Shown here: positions 1-7,719 of the stretch, one piece after another | Position numbering within the stretch: the stretch's first letter is position 1 | Layout of the letters: the number at the start of each line of letters is the position of its first letter | NCBI GenBank assembly: GCA_946482075.1 | Contig: CAMLQG010000041.1 | Location: 1-26,494 of the forward strand | Direction: 5' to 3' | DNA length: 26,494 nt | From: an uncultured Erythrobacteraceae bacterium | GTDB taxonomy: Bacteria; Pseudomonadota; Alphaproteobacteria; Sphingomonadales; Sphingomonadaceae | The notes under the pieces: model-generated | The model's database searches: none | Seen by the model: only the letters and a program-made list of their open reading frames with translations | What the model was told of the DNA's origin: nothing | Position numbers and translations under genes: made by a program

Positions 1-1150
1 AATTGCCGGCGATATGAGTGAAAGCGATCTGGTCGCCGCGCGGGCTCCATTCCGGCGTCGCCGCGCGGCCGCCGAAGAAGCTGATCCGCCGCTGATCGGA
101 ACCGTCCGCATTCATGACATAGACCTGCTGACTGCCCGAACGGTCGCTTTCGAACACGATCTTGGACCCGTCGGGCGAATAGCTGCCGCCGACATTGATG
201 CCCGGCGTATTGGTCAGCCGGGTGCTTGGACCGCCCATGGCGGATACGCGATAGATGTCCGTATTGCCGCTCACCGCCATCGAATAGAGTATCCAGCGGC
301 CATCCGGCGACCAGCGGGGCGCGAAAGTCGGATTGGTGCTCTGGGTCACCAGGCGCTGCTTGCCGGTGTTGAGATCGTAGATGTAGATGCGCGGATTGCC
401 ATTGAGATAGCTCAGATAGACGATCGACTTGTAGTCCGGCGAATAGCGCGGCGTCAGCGCGGTGGCCTGGCCGGTGGTGATGAAGCGGTGATTGGCGCCG
501 TCCGAATCCATGATCGCCAGCCGCTTCACGCGGCGGTCCTTCGGGCCGGTTTCCGCGATATAGGCGATGCGGCTGTCGAAGAACGGGCTCTCGCCCGACA
601 GGCGCGAATAGATGAGGTCGGCGCATTTATGCGCGGCCCGGCGCCATTCGGCGGGCTGGATCACCCAGCCCTGACGCACCAGCTCCTTCTGGAGCTGCAC
701 GTCGTAGAGATAGCAGCCGACCGTGAGCTGGCCGTCGCCACCCGCGCGGACATAGCCGTGCACCAGCATGTCGGCACCGTGATTGTTCCATTTGGGCCAG
801 ACCGGCGCGTTGATTTCGGGATAGGTGGGGGAAGGCAGGGCATCCGGGCCCACCGGCACGAACAGCCCGTTATTCTTGAGATCCGCGGTGATCACCCGCG
901 CCAGCTCGCGCCCCAGCGCGGTGGTGCCCTGCGCGTTCGCCGGAGTAGGCCGTTCGGCATCGGTGGCGAAGGACGGGATGTCGATCGACAGGTCTTCCCA
1001 GGCCTTCTCGTCCGAGACCGAACCGGTCAGCCCGCCGTCATCCGGGGGGGGCGCGTTCACGACAGGGGCGGGCCCCGTGTCCTGGGCTGCCAGGGGGGTG
1101 GCAAGCGTGGGCGCAATCACCACCAGAAGAACTGCGATCAGCTTTCTCAT
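1..1150 (-). CDS. tolB: TolB, periplasmic beta-propeller protein of the Tol-Pal system (3' end outside window)
   Basis: TolB is the periplasmic beta-propeller that binds Pal and couples it to TolA during cell division and outer-membrane constriction. The reading frame starts at ATG 1150 with a signal peptide (MRKLIAVLLVVIAPTLATPL, then AAQD) and stays open to base 1, about 383 residues, so only the last part of the roughly 430-450 aa family length is missing. An N-terminal domain (FATDAERPTPANAQG onward) is followed by repeated propeller blades with the typical WSPDGRWILYSM, YSPDGSKIVFESDRSG and WSPRGDQIAFTH strands. The start codon overlaps the tolA stop by four bases (ATGA), which suggests translational coupling. 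pal would be expected just beyond the left edge. Identification is confident from blade motifs and gene order. Confidence 0.96.
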   Translation of the reverse strand, partial: MRKLIAVLLVVIAPTLATPLAAQDTGPAPVVNAPPPDDGGLTGSVSDEKAWEDLSIDIPSFATDAERPTPANAQGTTALGRELARVITADLKNNGLFVPVGPDALPSPTYPEINAPVWPKWNNHGADMLVHGYVRAGGDGQLTVGCYLYDVQLQKELVRQGWVIQPAEWRRAAHKCADLIYSRLSGESPFFDSRIAYIAETGPKDRRVKRLAIMDSDGANHRFITTGQATALTPRYSPDYKSIVYLSYLNGNPRIYIYDLNTGKQRLVTQSTNPTFAPRWSPDGRWILYSMAVSGNTDIYRVSAMGGPSTRLTNTPGINVGGSYSPDGSKIVFESDRSGSQQVYVMNADGSDQRRISFFGGRAATPEWSPRGDQIAFTHIAGN

Positions 1151-1947
1151 TGCGATAGTTTCCTGTCGAAGCGGAAGGCGGACACGCGCTTCCAGGCGTT
1201 GTATAATTCCGGCGGCAGATCGAACGGGGCCGCCAGTTGCACCGCGCGGATCGCCATTTCGGCATGCCGTCCCGCCTGCGCCTTGTTGGCGTCGGTGATG
1301 CCGCTCTGGCTGACAACGCGCGGAGTGCCTGCCAGGCTCCCATCGGGATTAAGGCTGAAAGTCAGAACCGTTACCAGCAATTCTGCGTCGGCGCCCTGCG
1401 GCGAGGTCCATTTCGGCTTGAGCTGGCGCGCGATGGCCTGGGCGAGCGAGGCTTTTTCCGCCGCCCCGATCTGCGAGGCCGGCACGGCCGCATCGGATCG
1501 CCCGGTTTCCGCACCCTTGAGGAAATCCGCGCCGATCCGGCTCCCTCCACCCTTCTTCGGCTGTGTCTTCGGCGGCGAAGGCTTTGCGGCAGGCTTCACC
1601 GGGGTCCTGGGCGCTGGCCTGGCTTCGGGCTTTGCGCGCGGCGCAGGGCGGGGCATAAGCCGCGGTTCGGGTTTGGATTGGGGGACGGGTTCCGGCTGGT
1701 TCTCTTCGGGCGGGGCGATATCGCGCGAAATCTCAGGAGCGACGGCCTGGCGAGTGTCCTGCGCGATCTGCGGGCCCGTGGCTTCCATCGCGACGTCGTC
1801 CGCCAGACTCACCGTCATCCGGTCGGGTATCGGCACCACCGCATCAGGGCGCGGCTGCAGCAGCAGCGCCGCGACGAGCGCCACATGCAGCAGGAACGCG
1901 ATGACCAGCCCGGTGCGTTCATCGGAGCGGAGCGAAGCGACTGCCAT
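1147..1947 (-). CDS. tolA: TolA-like cell envelope protein (TonB/TolA C-terminal family)
   Basis: This protein should link the TolQR motor in the inner membrane to TolB-Pal in the periplasm. Its 266 residues show a short cytoplasmic start (MAVASLRSDERTG), one membrane helix at about residues 14-31 (LVIAFLLHVALVAALLLQ), a long Pro/Ala/Lys-rich stalk at about 70-140, and a C-terminal TolA/TonB-like domain containing QLKPKWTSPQGADAEL and a VLTFSLNPDGSL strand. The ATG at 1947 is chosen because it lies 10 bases after the tolR stop and directly precedes the membrane helix; an upstream in-frame start would extend back into tolR. The stalk is proline-rich rather than the long alpha-helical type of E. 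coli TolA, which is usual in alphaproteobacteria. Named mainly from position between tolR and tolB. Confidence 0.9.
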   Translation of the reverse strand: MAVASLRSDERTGLVIAFLLHVALVAALLLQPRPDAVVPIPDRMTVSLADDVAMEATGPQIAQDTRQAVAPEISRDIAPPEENQPEPVPQSKPEPRLMPRPAPRAKPEARPAPRTPVKPAAKPSPPKTQPKKGGGSRIGADFLKGAETGRSDAAVPASQIGAAEKASLAQAIARQLKPKWTSPQGADAELLVTVLTFSLNPDGSLAGTPRVVSQSGITDANKAQAGRHAEMAIRAVQLAAPFDLPPELYNAWKRVSAFRFDRKLSQ

Positions 1948-1957
1948 CGACCGTCCG

Positions 1958-2406
<449 letters not shown>

Positions 2407-2407
<1 letters not shown>

Positions 2408-3117
2408 CAGCGGCCGTCCAGTTCACGGCTGAGCGTCGCGTGGAAGCGATCCGCGAAACGCTGCAGGCTGGCTTCGAACGCGTTCACCTGGTGGGAGAAG
2501 CGGTTGAAGGCGATCACTGCCGGGATGGCCGCGAACAGGCCGATGGCCGTTGCGAACAGCGCTTCGGAAATGCCGGGCGCCACCACCGCGAGCGAGCTGT
2601 TCTGCTGCTGCCCGATCTGGAAGAAGCTGTTCATGATGCCCCACACCGTGCCGAACAGGCCGACGAAGGGCGCGACCGAGCCGACGGTGGCGAGGAAGTT
2701 CAGCCGATCCGCCAGCGTATCCGCTTCGGCCGCGACCTGGCTTTCCATCGTCACGGCGAGGCGCGCGCGCGTACCGTCGCGATCGATCGTCTTGCCGGAA
2801 ACGGAGCGCCGCCATTCAAGCAGCGCGGCAGCCGCAATGCGTGACGACGGATTGTTCTGCTTGGCGCGCACATCGTCCAGCGTGCCATTGTCCACCCTGT
2901 GCATGAAATCCTCCTCGTAATCCTCGCAGCGACGGCGCAGCCCGCCGATCCGCCAAGAGAAGGAGACGATGATCATCCACACCCAGATGCTGGACAGAAC
3001 GAGGCCGCCCATCACCACCTGGACGACGATGTCGGCCTGGAGGAACAATTCCACCGGATTGAGCCTGGTGGGCGCGCCAGCAGCAGCGGCGGAAGCAAGC
3101 AGAGAGAAGTGATTCAT
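2407..3117 (-). CDS. tolQ: TolQ, MotA/TolQ/ExbB family proton-channel protein
   Basis: TolQ is the polytopic inner-membrane partner of TolR. The 236 aa sequence has the expected three helices: about 32-55 (VVMGGLVLSSIWVWMIIVSF), about 140-165 (FLATVGSVAPFVGLFGTVWG) and about 182-205 (GISEALFATAIGLFAAIPAV). The last two carry the MotA/ExbB signature with GSVAPFVGLFGTVWGI. A long cytoplasmic loop lies between helices 1 and 2. The start ATG overlaps the ybgC stop by four bases (ATGA), so translation is probably coupled. Length is normal for the family. No anomalies seen. Confidence 0.97.
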
Positions 3118-3572
3118 TCGCGATTTCCGGGATTTACAAGGGTTTGGAGCGCGGCGTGGAAGGACGCCGGATGGCGGCGCGCACGGCCGCCGGGGGAAAT
3201 GAAACCGATCCGGGGAGTGGATTCGGCCAGCAGTTCGTCACCGCGCAGCGCCACCTGCTTCATCCGCCAGCTGGCCGCGCCGACTTCCAGCGCGCGGCTT
3301 TCGATCACCACCGCATCGCCCAGCTTCGCGGGCCGCAAGTAACGGATGGAAAGATCGGCAATGGCGTAGGCCCCTTCCCCGCGCTCGATCGCGGCTCGCT
3401 GGTCAATGCCCAGCAGGCGCAAAAGATCCGACCGCGCGCGTTCGAACCAGCGCAGATAATTGGCGTGGTAAACGATGCCGCCGGCATCCGTATCCTCGAA
3501 ATAGACCCGCAGCGCAAAGCGGTGAACAGGGCCGTCGAGACGACCTTCCGAAGGTTCCATGAGGTTCGGCAT
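3114..3572 (-). CDS. ybgC: YbgC, hotdog-fold acyl-CoA thioesterase of the tol-pal operon
   Basis: YbgC hydrolyses acyl-CoA thioesters and is the usual first gene of tol-pal operons, though its role in the Tol system is not settled. The 152 aa protein contains the 4-hydroxybenzoyl-CoA thioesterase/YbgC active-site signature YFEDTDAGGIVYHANYLRWF at about residues 24-43, with the catalytic Asp expected at position 29. The start at 3572 is uncertain: no Shine-Dalgarno is visible upstream of it or of the next in-frame ATG at 3560 (MEPSEG), and a 6-bp inverted repeat abuts the first ATG. The gene overlaps tolQ by four bases and heads the operon. Confidence 0.94.
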   Translation of the reverse strand: MPNLMEPSEGRLDGPVHRFALRVYFEDTDAGGIVYHANYLRWFERARSDLLRLLGIDQRAAIERGEGAYAIADLSIRYLRPAKLGDAVVIESRALEVGAASWRMKQVALRGDELLAESTPRIGFISPGGRARRHPASFHAALQTLVNPGNRE

Positions 3573-3594
3573 GCACGGGACGGTTTAGCCGTGC
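3573..3594 (-). promoter_or_regulatory. Small inverted repeat abutting the ybgC start codon
   Basis: The arms GCACGG (3573-3578) and CCGTGC (3589-3594) are perfectly complementary, and a shorter ACGG-TTTAG-CCGT pairing is an alternative fold of the same bases. It sits immediately upstream of the first ybgC ATG where a ribosome binding site would be expected and none is seen. It could fold in the mRNA leader and affect initiation, or simply be chance in GC-rich DNA. Confidence 0.3.
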
Positions 3595-3622
3595 GACGAG
3601 TCGTTGGGCAAGCGCGGGGATG

Positions 3623-3667
3623 AAAAAGCGCGCCCGCTTGTCTCGGGCCAGTTTCGTTCCGGCCCGA
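3623..3667 (-). terminator. Probable intrinsic terminator of the his-hinT operon
   Basis: Read on the minus strand just after the hinT stop there are two hairpins. The first has 7-bp arms TCGGGCC/GGCCCGA (3661-3667 and 3643-3649). The second is AAGCG-GGCG-CGCTT (3626-3639), followed directly by a T-run ending at 3623. Hairpin plus T-tract in the short gap before ybgC is what a rho-independent terminator between the his and tol operons would look like. The second stem is short, so efficiency is uncertain. Confidence 0.6.
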
Positions 3668-3679
3668 ATCAGCCGGAAA

Positions 3680-4057
3680 TCAGACGCCGATCATCCCGCC
3701 GAGCTTCCTGCCGGCAAAGATATGGACATGGAGATGCGGCACTTCCTGGAGGGAATCCGGCCCCGTATTGGCGAGCAAGCGATAGCCCGGCTCAACCAGG
3801 CCGGCTTCCCGCGCGACCTCGCCCACGGCGCGCACGAAGCCCGCCACCTCGGCATCGCTCGCCTTGGCGGTGAAATCGTCCCAGCTCACATAGGCGCCCT
3901 TGGGGATCACCAGCAGATGGGTGGGCGTCTGCGGATTGATGTCGTGGAAGGCCAGCGCCCATTCGTTCTCGAACACTTTCCTGCACGGAATCTCGCCGCG
4001 CAGGATCTTCGCGAAGACGTTCTCGTCGTCGTAAGGCAGCGTGGCATCAACGGGCAT
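3680..4057 (-). CDS. hinT: HIT-family nucleotide hydrolase (HinT-like)
   Basis: HIT proteins of this branch hydrolyse nucleoside phosphoramidates and acyl-adenylates such as aminoacyl-AMP. The 125 aa protein begins [20 protein letters not shown], has the family IPC segment (GEIPCRKVFE), and carries the histidine triad HLHVHIF with histidines at about 108, 110 and 112. The ATG at 4057 shares one base with the hisE stop (TGATG); a TTG one codon upstream is less likely. It is the last gene of the his operon and is followed by the terminator-like hairpins. Coupling to hisE suggests co-expression; no direct role in histidine synthesis is known to me. Confidence 0.93.
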   Translation of the reverse strand: MPVDATLPYDDENVFAKILRGEIPCRKVFENEWALAFHDINPQTPTHLLVIPKGAYVSWDDFTAKASDAEVAGFVRAVGEVAREAGLVEPGYRLLANTGPDSLQEVPHLHVHIFAGRKLGGMIGV

Positions 4058-4371
4058 CAACTCTTCCTCGCGGCTTTTTCGTCCAGGCCGGATACCCCTT
4101 CGCGCCGATCGAGCTCGGCCAGCACGTCCGCCAGCGCGATGCCCCTGGCGGACAGCAGCACCATCAGGTGGAACAGCATGTCCGCCGCTTCGCCCACGAG
4201 TTCCCTGCGCTCGCCCGCAAGCGCGGCGATCACCGTCTCCACCGCTTCCTCGCCCAGCTTGCGCGCGATCACCGGCAGGCCGCGCGCATGGAGCTGCGCG
4301 ACATAGCTGGCATCCGGCGCGGCTTCGCGCCGCTGCGCGATCGTCTGTTCGAGGCGGCTGAGCGTATCCAT
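4057..4371 (-). CDS. hisE: Phosphoribosyl-ATP pyrophosphatase
   Basis: HisE removes pyrophosphate from PR-ATP, the second step of histidine biosynthesis. The 104 aa stand-alone protein shows the all-alpha MazG-like fold motifs: [14 protein letters not shown] at about 38-51 and [14 protein letters not shown] at about 60-73, whose glutamates and aspartate bind Mg2+. In many bacteria HisE is fused to HisI; here it is separate, and hisI is not in the window. It lies 48 bases downstream of the small PEP-CTERM gene and overlaps hinT by one base, so it still appears to be part of the his transcription unit. Confidence 0.96.
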   Translation of the reverse strand: MDTLSRLEQTIAQRREAAPDASYVAQLHARGLPVIARKLGEEAVETVIAALAGERRELVGEAADMLFHLMVLLSARGIALADVLAELDRREGVSGLDEKAARKS

Positions 4372-4419
4372 TGCCGCTACCCCATGGATGGACGCGGCTG
4401 ACCGGTCAAGTCGAAGCGA

Positions 4420-4656
4420 TCAGCGATGCTCGGTCGGCTTGCGCTTCGGCGCGGGATCGGCGTCGCGCTTCTTCTGCACCCGGACCGCGCGATAGCCCAG
4501 AATCACGCCGAGCAGGCCCAGCGCGAACAAAGCGAGGTCCGACGGTTCCGGCACCTCCGCGCCGGTCGGCGCGGCAAGGGCGGGCGCGGCGCTCAGCAGG
4601 AGCCCGAACAGGGAGAAGATAGGGATGATGCGCATCGACTTCATTAATGCAATCAT
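4420..4656 (-). CDS. Minimal PEP-CTERM sorting-signal protein
   Basis: A very small protein of 78 aa from ATG 4656, 74 aa from ATG 4644, or 71 aa from ATG 4635; none of the three starts has a good Shine-Dalgarno. It consists of a signal peptide (MRIIPIFSLFGLLLSAAPALA), about ten residues (APTGAEVPEP), then a PEP-CTERM anchor: VPEP, a hydrophobic helix SDLALFALGLLGVILGY, and a basic stretch RAVRVQKKR. PEP-CTERM proteins are handled by exosortases and usually linked to exopolysaccharide; no exosortase is in the window. Two oddities stand out: there is essentially no mature domain between the two signals, and the charged tail is about 18 residues longer than usual. It sits on the same strand inside the his operon between hisF and hisE. 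Function unknown. Confidence 0.75.
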   Translation of the reverse strand: MIALMKSMRIIPIFSLFGLLLSAAPALAAPTGAEVPEPSDLALFALGLLGVILGYRAVRVQKKRDADPAPKRKPTEHR

Positions 4657-4663
4657 CGTACCA
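4648..4663 (-). promoter_or_regulatory. Sigma-54 (-24/-12)-like sequence at the PEP-CTERM gene start
   Basis: On the minus strand the sequence TGGTACGATGATTGCA matches the sigma-54 consensus TGGCACG-N4-TTGCA at all but one specified position, with exact GG-N10-GC spacing. Sigma-54 control of PEP-CTERM genes has been reported in other bacteria with the PrsK/PrsR system. The difficulty is position: the predicted transcription start falls near 4637, only about two bases before the ATG at 4635, so this would give a nearly leaderless mRNA or be a chance match. Confidence 0.35.
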
Positions 4664-4748
4664 TGGTTGGATAACAGCCTGAATTCATGCAACACGAAGG
4701 TTAACCGGACGAGCCGGTTTCCGCGAGTTGTAAAACGGGCCGACATTT

Positions 4749-5507
4749 TCAGCTTCTGGCAGGCAGTCCCACCGCGCGCAGCGCCGCATGCGCCTCGGCG
4801 ATCGTATGAGTCCCGAAATGGAAGATCGAGGCTGCCAGCACCGCGCTGGCATGGCCCCTGGTCACGCCTTCGACGAGATGATCGAGCGTGCCGACCCCGC
4901 CGCTCGCGATCACCGGCACTCTGACTCGATCGGCGATCGCGCGCGTCAGGTCGAGATCGTAGCCGGCTTTCGTGCCGTCGCCGTCCATCGAAGTGACCAG
5001 CAATTCGCCCGCGCCCAGCGCCGCGAGCGTCACCGCATGCACTACTGCGTCGATCCCCGTCGCGCGGCGGCCGCCATGAGTGAAGATTTCCCAGCCATCC
5101 CCGCTGCGGCGCGCATCGACCGAGGCGACCACGCACTGGCTGCCGAACTTCTCCGCGATATCGGCCACCACTTCCGGGCGGGAAACGGCGGCGGAATTGA
5201 CCGCGACCTTGTCGGCACCGGCCAGCAGCAGCGCGCGGGCATCCTCCACCGTGCGCACGCCGCCGCCCACGGTCAGCGGCATGAAGCAGACCTCGGCCGT
5301 GCGCGTGACGATATCGAGCAGCGTGCCGCGCCCTTCATGGCTGGCGGAAATATCCAGGAAGCACAGCTCGTCCGCGCCCGCCGCGTCATAGGCGCGAGCC
5401 TGCTCCACCGGATCGCCCGCGTCCTTGAGATCGACGAAATTGACGCCCTTCACCACGCGGCCGTCGGCCACGTCGAGGCAGGGAATCACGCGGACGCGGA
5501 CGGTCAT
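4749..5507 (-). CDS. hisF: Imidazole glycerol phosphate synthase, cyclase subunit
   Basis: HisF is the (beta/alpha)8-barrel subunit that joins HisH-derived ammonia to PRFAR, giving imidazole glycerol phosphate and AICAR. The 252 aa sequence has the diagnostic [19 protein letters not shown] start, [19 protein letters not shown] and [11 protein letters not shown]. The catalytic aspartates are at D12 (CLDV) and D131 (SVDARR). The ATG at 5507 has an AAGGA ribosome site that lies at the edge of the palindromic repeat separating it from hisA. hisH lies two genes upstream, so the complex is encoded in one operon. Confidence 0.97.
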   Translation of the reverse strand: MTVRVRVIPCLDVADGRVVKGVNFVDLKDAGDPVEQARAYDAAGADELCFLDISASHEGRGTLLDIVTRTAEVCFMPLTVGGGVRTVEDARALLLAGADKVAVNSAAVSRPEVVADIAEKFGSQCVVASVDARRSGDGWEIFTHGGRRATGIDAVVHAVTLAALGAGELLVTSMDGDGTKAGYDLDLTRAIADRVRVPVIASGGVGTLDHLVEGVTRGHASAVLAASIFHFGTHTIAEAHAALRAVGLPARS

Positions 5508-5514
5508 GCGCCAG

Positions 5515-5645
5515 GTCCTTCGAGACGCCGCTTCGACAAGCTCAGCGGCTCCTCAGGATGAGCGGATACAGCGCTGATCCCGCTCATCCTGAGGAGGGAC
5601 TGAGCGAAGCCCGCAGGGCGCAGCCGAAGGCCCGTCTCGAAGGAC
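5515..5645. repeat. Nested palindromic intergenic repeat between hisA and hisF
   Basis: Two perfect inverted pairs are nested. The outer arms are GTCCTTCGAGACG (5515-5527) and CGTCTCGAAGGAC (5633-5645). The inner arms are CCTCAGGATGAGCGG (5551-5565) and CCGCTCATCCTGAGG (5580-5594). Intermediate sequence such as CTTCGACAAGCTCAG resembles the arms of other repeats in this window. It fills almost the whole gap between two operon genes and begins within two bases of the hisA stop. No coding content is seen. It is a non-autonomous REP-like element, not an insertion sequence. Confidence 0.9.
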
Positions 5646-5646
5646 A

Positions 5647-6375
5647 TCACGCCGCTTCCGCCATCGCGATCGCGGCCGCCAGGTCCAGCCGCCCGTCATA
5701 CAGCGCGCGGCCGGTGATCACGCCTTCAATGCCTTCCGAGGCATGGAGCGAGAGCATGCGGATATCGTCCAGCCCCTTCACTCCGCCGCTGGCGATCACC
5801 GGAAGGCTGGTGCGCCGCGCGAGATCCACCGTCGCGTCGATATTGCAGCCCTTCAGCAGCCCGTCGCGCCCGATATCGGTGAACAGGAGGCTGGCGACGC
5901 CGGCATCCTCGAACCGGTGGGCCATGTCGACGATCGAGACGTCGGACACTTCCGCCCAGCCTTCGGTGGCGACCATGCCGTCGCGGGCATCCACGGCCAC
6001 GACGATCCCTCCCGGGAACGCTTTCGACATGTCCTTGACGAATTCCGGGTCCTTGAGCGCGGCCGTGCCCATCACCACGCGGGCCACGCCGAGATCGAAC
6101 CAGCCTTCCACCGCCTCGCGCGTGCGGATGCCACCGCCGAGCTGGACGTGGCCGGGAAAGGCCGCGACGATCGCCTCGACCGCTTCGCGATTCTCCGCCC
6201 GGCCGGCGAAGGAGCCGTCGAGATCGACCACATGGAGATGCCGCGAACCGGCTTCGGCAAACAGCAGCGCCTGCGCGGCCGGATCATCGCCATAAACGGT
6301 CGCGCGGGCCATGTCGCCTTCGGCCAGGCGCACGACCTGGCCCGCTTTGAGATCGATGGCGGGGAAGACGATCAC
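5647..6375 (-). CDS. hisA: ProFAR isomerase (HisA)
   Basis: HisA performs the Amadori rearrangement of ProFAR to PRFAR, the substrate of HisHF. The 242 aa barrel protein begins with GTG at 6375 and reads IVFPAIDLKAGQVVRLAEGD. The acid/base aspartates are at D8 and D129 (VAVDARDG). Phosphate-binding loops LGGGIRTREA and VIASGGVKGLDD are present in the two half-barrels. It lies 13 bases after hisH. A weak ribosome site (GGG TTT C) precedes the GTG. The palindromic repeat follows two bases after its stop. Confidence 0.96.
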   Translation of the reverse strand: MIVFPAIDLKAGQVVRLAEGDMARATVYGDDPAAQALLFAEAGSRHLHVVDLDGSFAGRAENREAVEAIVAAFPGHVQLGGGIRTREAVEGWFDLGVARVVMGTAALKDPEFVKDMSKAFPGGIVVAVDARDGMVATEGWAEVSDVSIVDMAHRFEDAGVASLLFTDIGRDGLLKGCNIDATVDLARRTSLPVIASGGVKGLDDIRMLSLHASEGIEGVITGRALYDGRLDLAAAIAMAEAA

Positions 6376-6388
6376 GCCAGGAAACCCG

Positions 6389-7018
6389 TCATGGGCGCCA
6401 CTCCAGGAAGCGGGCTAGCAGGTCGATCCCGTAGGACTGGCTCTTTTCCGGGTGGAACTGCACGCCGAGGATATTGTCGCGCGCCACGGCCGCGACCAGT
6501 CCGCCGCCATGATCGGTCATTGCCGCCACGTGGCGGCCGTCCTCCGGCGCGAAATGATAGGAATGGAGGAAATAGGCCTCGCCGGCCTCGATCAATGCCG
6601 CGCCGTCGGCATGATGCGCGGGCACCACATCGTTCCAGCCCATATGGGGTACCTTGATCGCGGGGTCCGTCCGTTCGATCGCACGGACTTCGCCAGCGAT
6701 CCACCCCAGGCCCGGCGTCACGCCATGTTCCAGCCCCTGCGTGGCGAGCAGCTGCATGCCGACGCAGATACCGAGAAAGGGCGCTGCACCCACCATCACG
6801 CGCTCTTCCATGGCCTGCACCAGGCCGGGAATGGCGTTCAGCCCGCCCGCGCATGCGCCGAACGCGCCGACGCCGGGCAGCACGATACGGTCGGCCGCGC
6901 GGACCACGTCCGGATCGGCGGTGAGGCTGACCTCTTGCGCGCCGGCCGCGAGCAGCGCGTTCCGGACCGAATGGAGGTTGCCCGCGCCGTAATCGACGAG
7001 AGCGAGGACTTCAGCCAC
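6389..7018 (-). CDS. hisH: Imidazole glycerol phosphate synthase, glutamine amidotransferase subunit
   Basis: HisH hydrolyses glutamine and channels ammonia to HisF. Translated from GTG at 7018 it is 209 aa and begins [20 protein letters not shown]. The class I amidotransferase triad is complete: Cys85 in GICVGMQLL, His189 and Glu191 in VQFHPEKSQ. The start is chosen because it overlaps the hisB 3' end by eight bases, has GAAAGG eight bases upstream, and gives the family N-terminus. No ATG start is available at the right place, so automated callers could misplace it. Confidence 0.95.
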   Translation of the reverse strand: MAEVLALVDYGAGNLHSVRNALLAAGAQEVSLTADPDVVRAADRIVLPGVGAFGACAGGLNAIPGLVQAMEERVMVGAAPFLGICVGMQLLATQGLEHGVTPGLGWIAGEVRAIERTDPAIKVPHMGWNDVVPAHHADGAALIEAGEAYFLHSYHFAPEDGRHVAAMTDHGGGLVAAVARDNILGVQFHPEKSQSYGIDLLARFLEWRP

Positions 7019-7604
7019 CCAGCTGGCCTTTCGTGGAAGGGATCGCCCCGCCCTTGCGCGGGTCCAGTTCCACCGCCTGGCGCATCGCGCGGGCGAAACC
7101 CTTGAAGATGCCTTCGATGATGTGGTGGTTGTTCTTGCCGTAGAGCAATTCGATATGGAGCGTGATGCCCACGGCGCCCGCGATCGAGTGGAACCAGTGC
7201 TCGAACAGCTCGGTATCCATCTCGCCCAGCTTTTCCTGGCTGAATTCCGCCTTCCACACGAAGAACGGCCGCCCGGAAATGTCGAGCGCGACACGGGCCA
7301 GCACTTCGTCCATCGGGGAATAGGCGGCGCCGTAGCGGCCGATCCCGGCCTTGTCGCCCAGCGCCTGCGAAATCGCCTGGCCGATCGCGATGGCGCTGTC
7401 TTCGGTCGTGTGGTGCTGATCCACATGCAGGTCGCCGTTGATCCTGCAAGTGATGTCGATCAGCGAATGGCGCGAAAACTGCTCGATCATGTGATCGAGG
7501 AAGCCGATTCCGGTCGAAATGTCATAGGCGCCGGTCCCGTCGAGATTGACCTCGACGGCGATGTCCGTTTCCTTCGTCTTCCGGGCGATCCTGGCTGTAC
7601 GCAT
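7011..7604 (-). CDS. hisB: Imidazoleglycerol-phosphate dehydratase
   Basis: HisB dehydrates imidazole glycerol phosphate to imidazole acetol phosphate using manganese. The 197 aa monofunctional protein starts at ATG 7604 ([20 protein letters not shown]) and carries [12 protein letters not shown], the metal-binding HHTTED motif (residues 64-69) and the second [15 protein letters not shown] motif. A longer in-frame start further upstream adds residues unlike the family and is rejected. It is the first gene of the his operon in this window and is divergent from sspB, so the operon promoter should lie in the 115-base gap. hisG, hisD, hisI and hisC are elsewhere. Confidence 0.97.
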   Translation of the reverse strand: MRTARIARKTKETDIAVEVNLDGTGAYDISTGIGFLDHMIEQFSRHSLIDITCRINGDLHVDQHHTTEDSAIAIGQAISQALGDKAGIGRYGAAYSPMDEVLARVALDISGRPFFVWKAEFSQEKLGEMDTELFEHWFHSIAGAVGITLHIELLYGKNNHHIIEGIFKGFARAMRQAVELDPRKGGAIPSTKGQLGG

Positions 7605-7719
7605 GGCCCCGCCTATAGGCCGCCTGCCGCCAAGCGCAATATCCCGATCATATTGGTTTAGGCCCACCCCTTTGGTTTAAGCTTGACCGGCTGGCCGGCC
7701 AGCGCCACTTGTTAGGGCG
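7605..7719. promoter_or_regulatory. Divergent hisB/sspB intergenic region with repeats
   Basis: This 115-base gap must hold the promoters of both the his operon and sspB. It contains two direct copies of TTGGTTTA at 7653-7660 and 7672-7679 (19 bases start to start), and a perfect 14-base palindrome GCTGGCCGGCCAGC at 7690-7703. A TATGAT hexamer on the minus strand (7647-7652) could be a -10 element for hisB, but no convincing -35 is visible. The direct repeats could be tandem regulator sites; this is inference. Confidence 0.45.

Noticed and set aside
7605..7667. Upstream extension of hisB to about 218 residues
   Set aside because: The added residues are not seen in HisB proteins; [13 protein letters not shown] at 7604 matches the family start.
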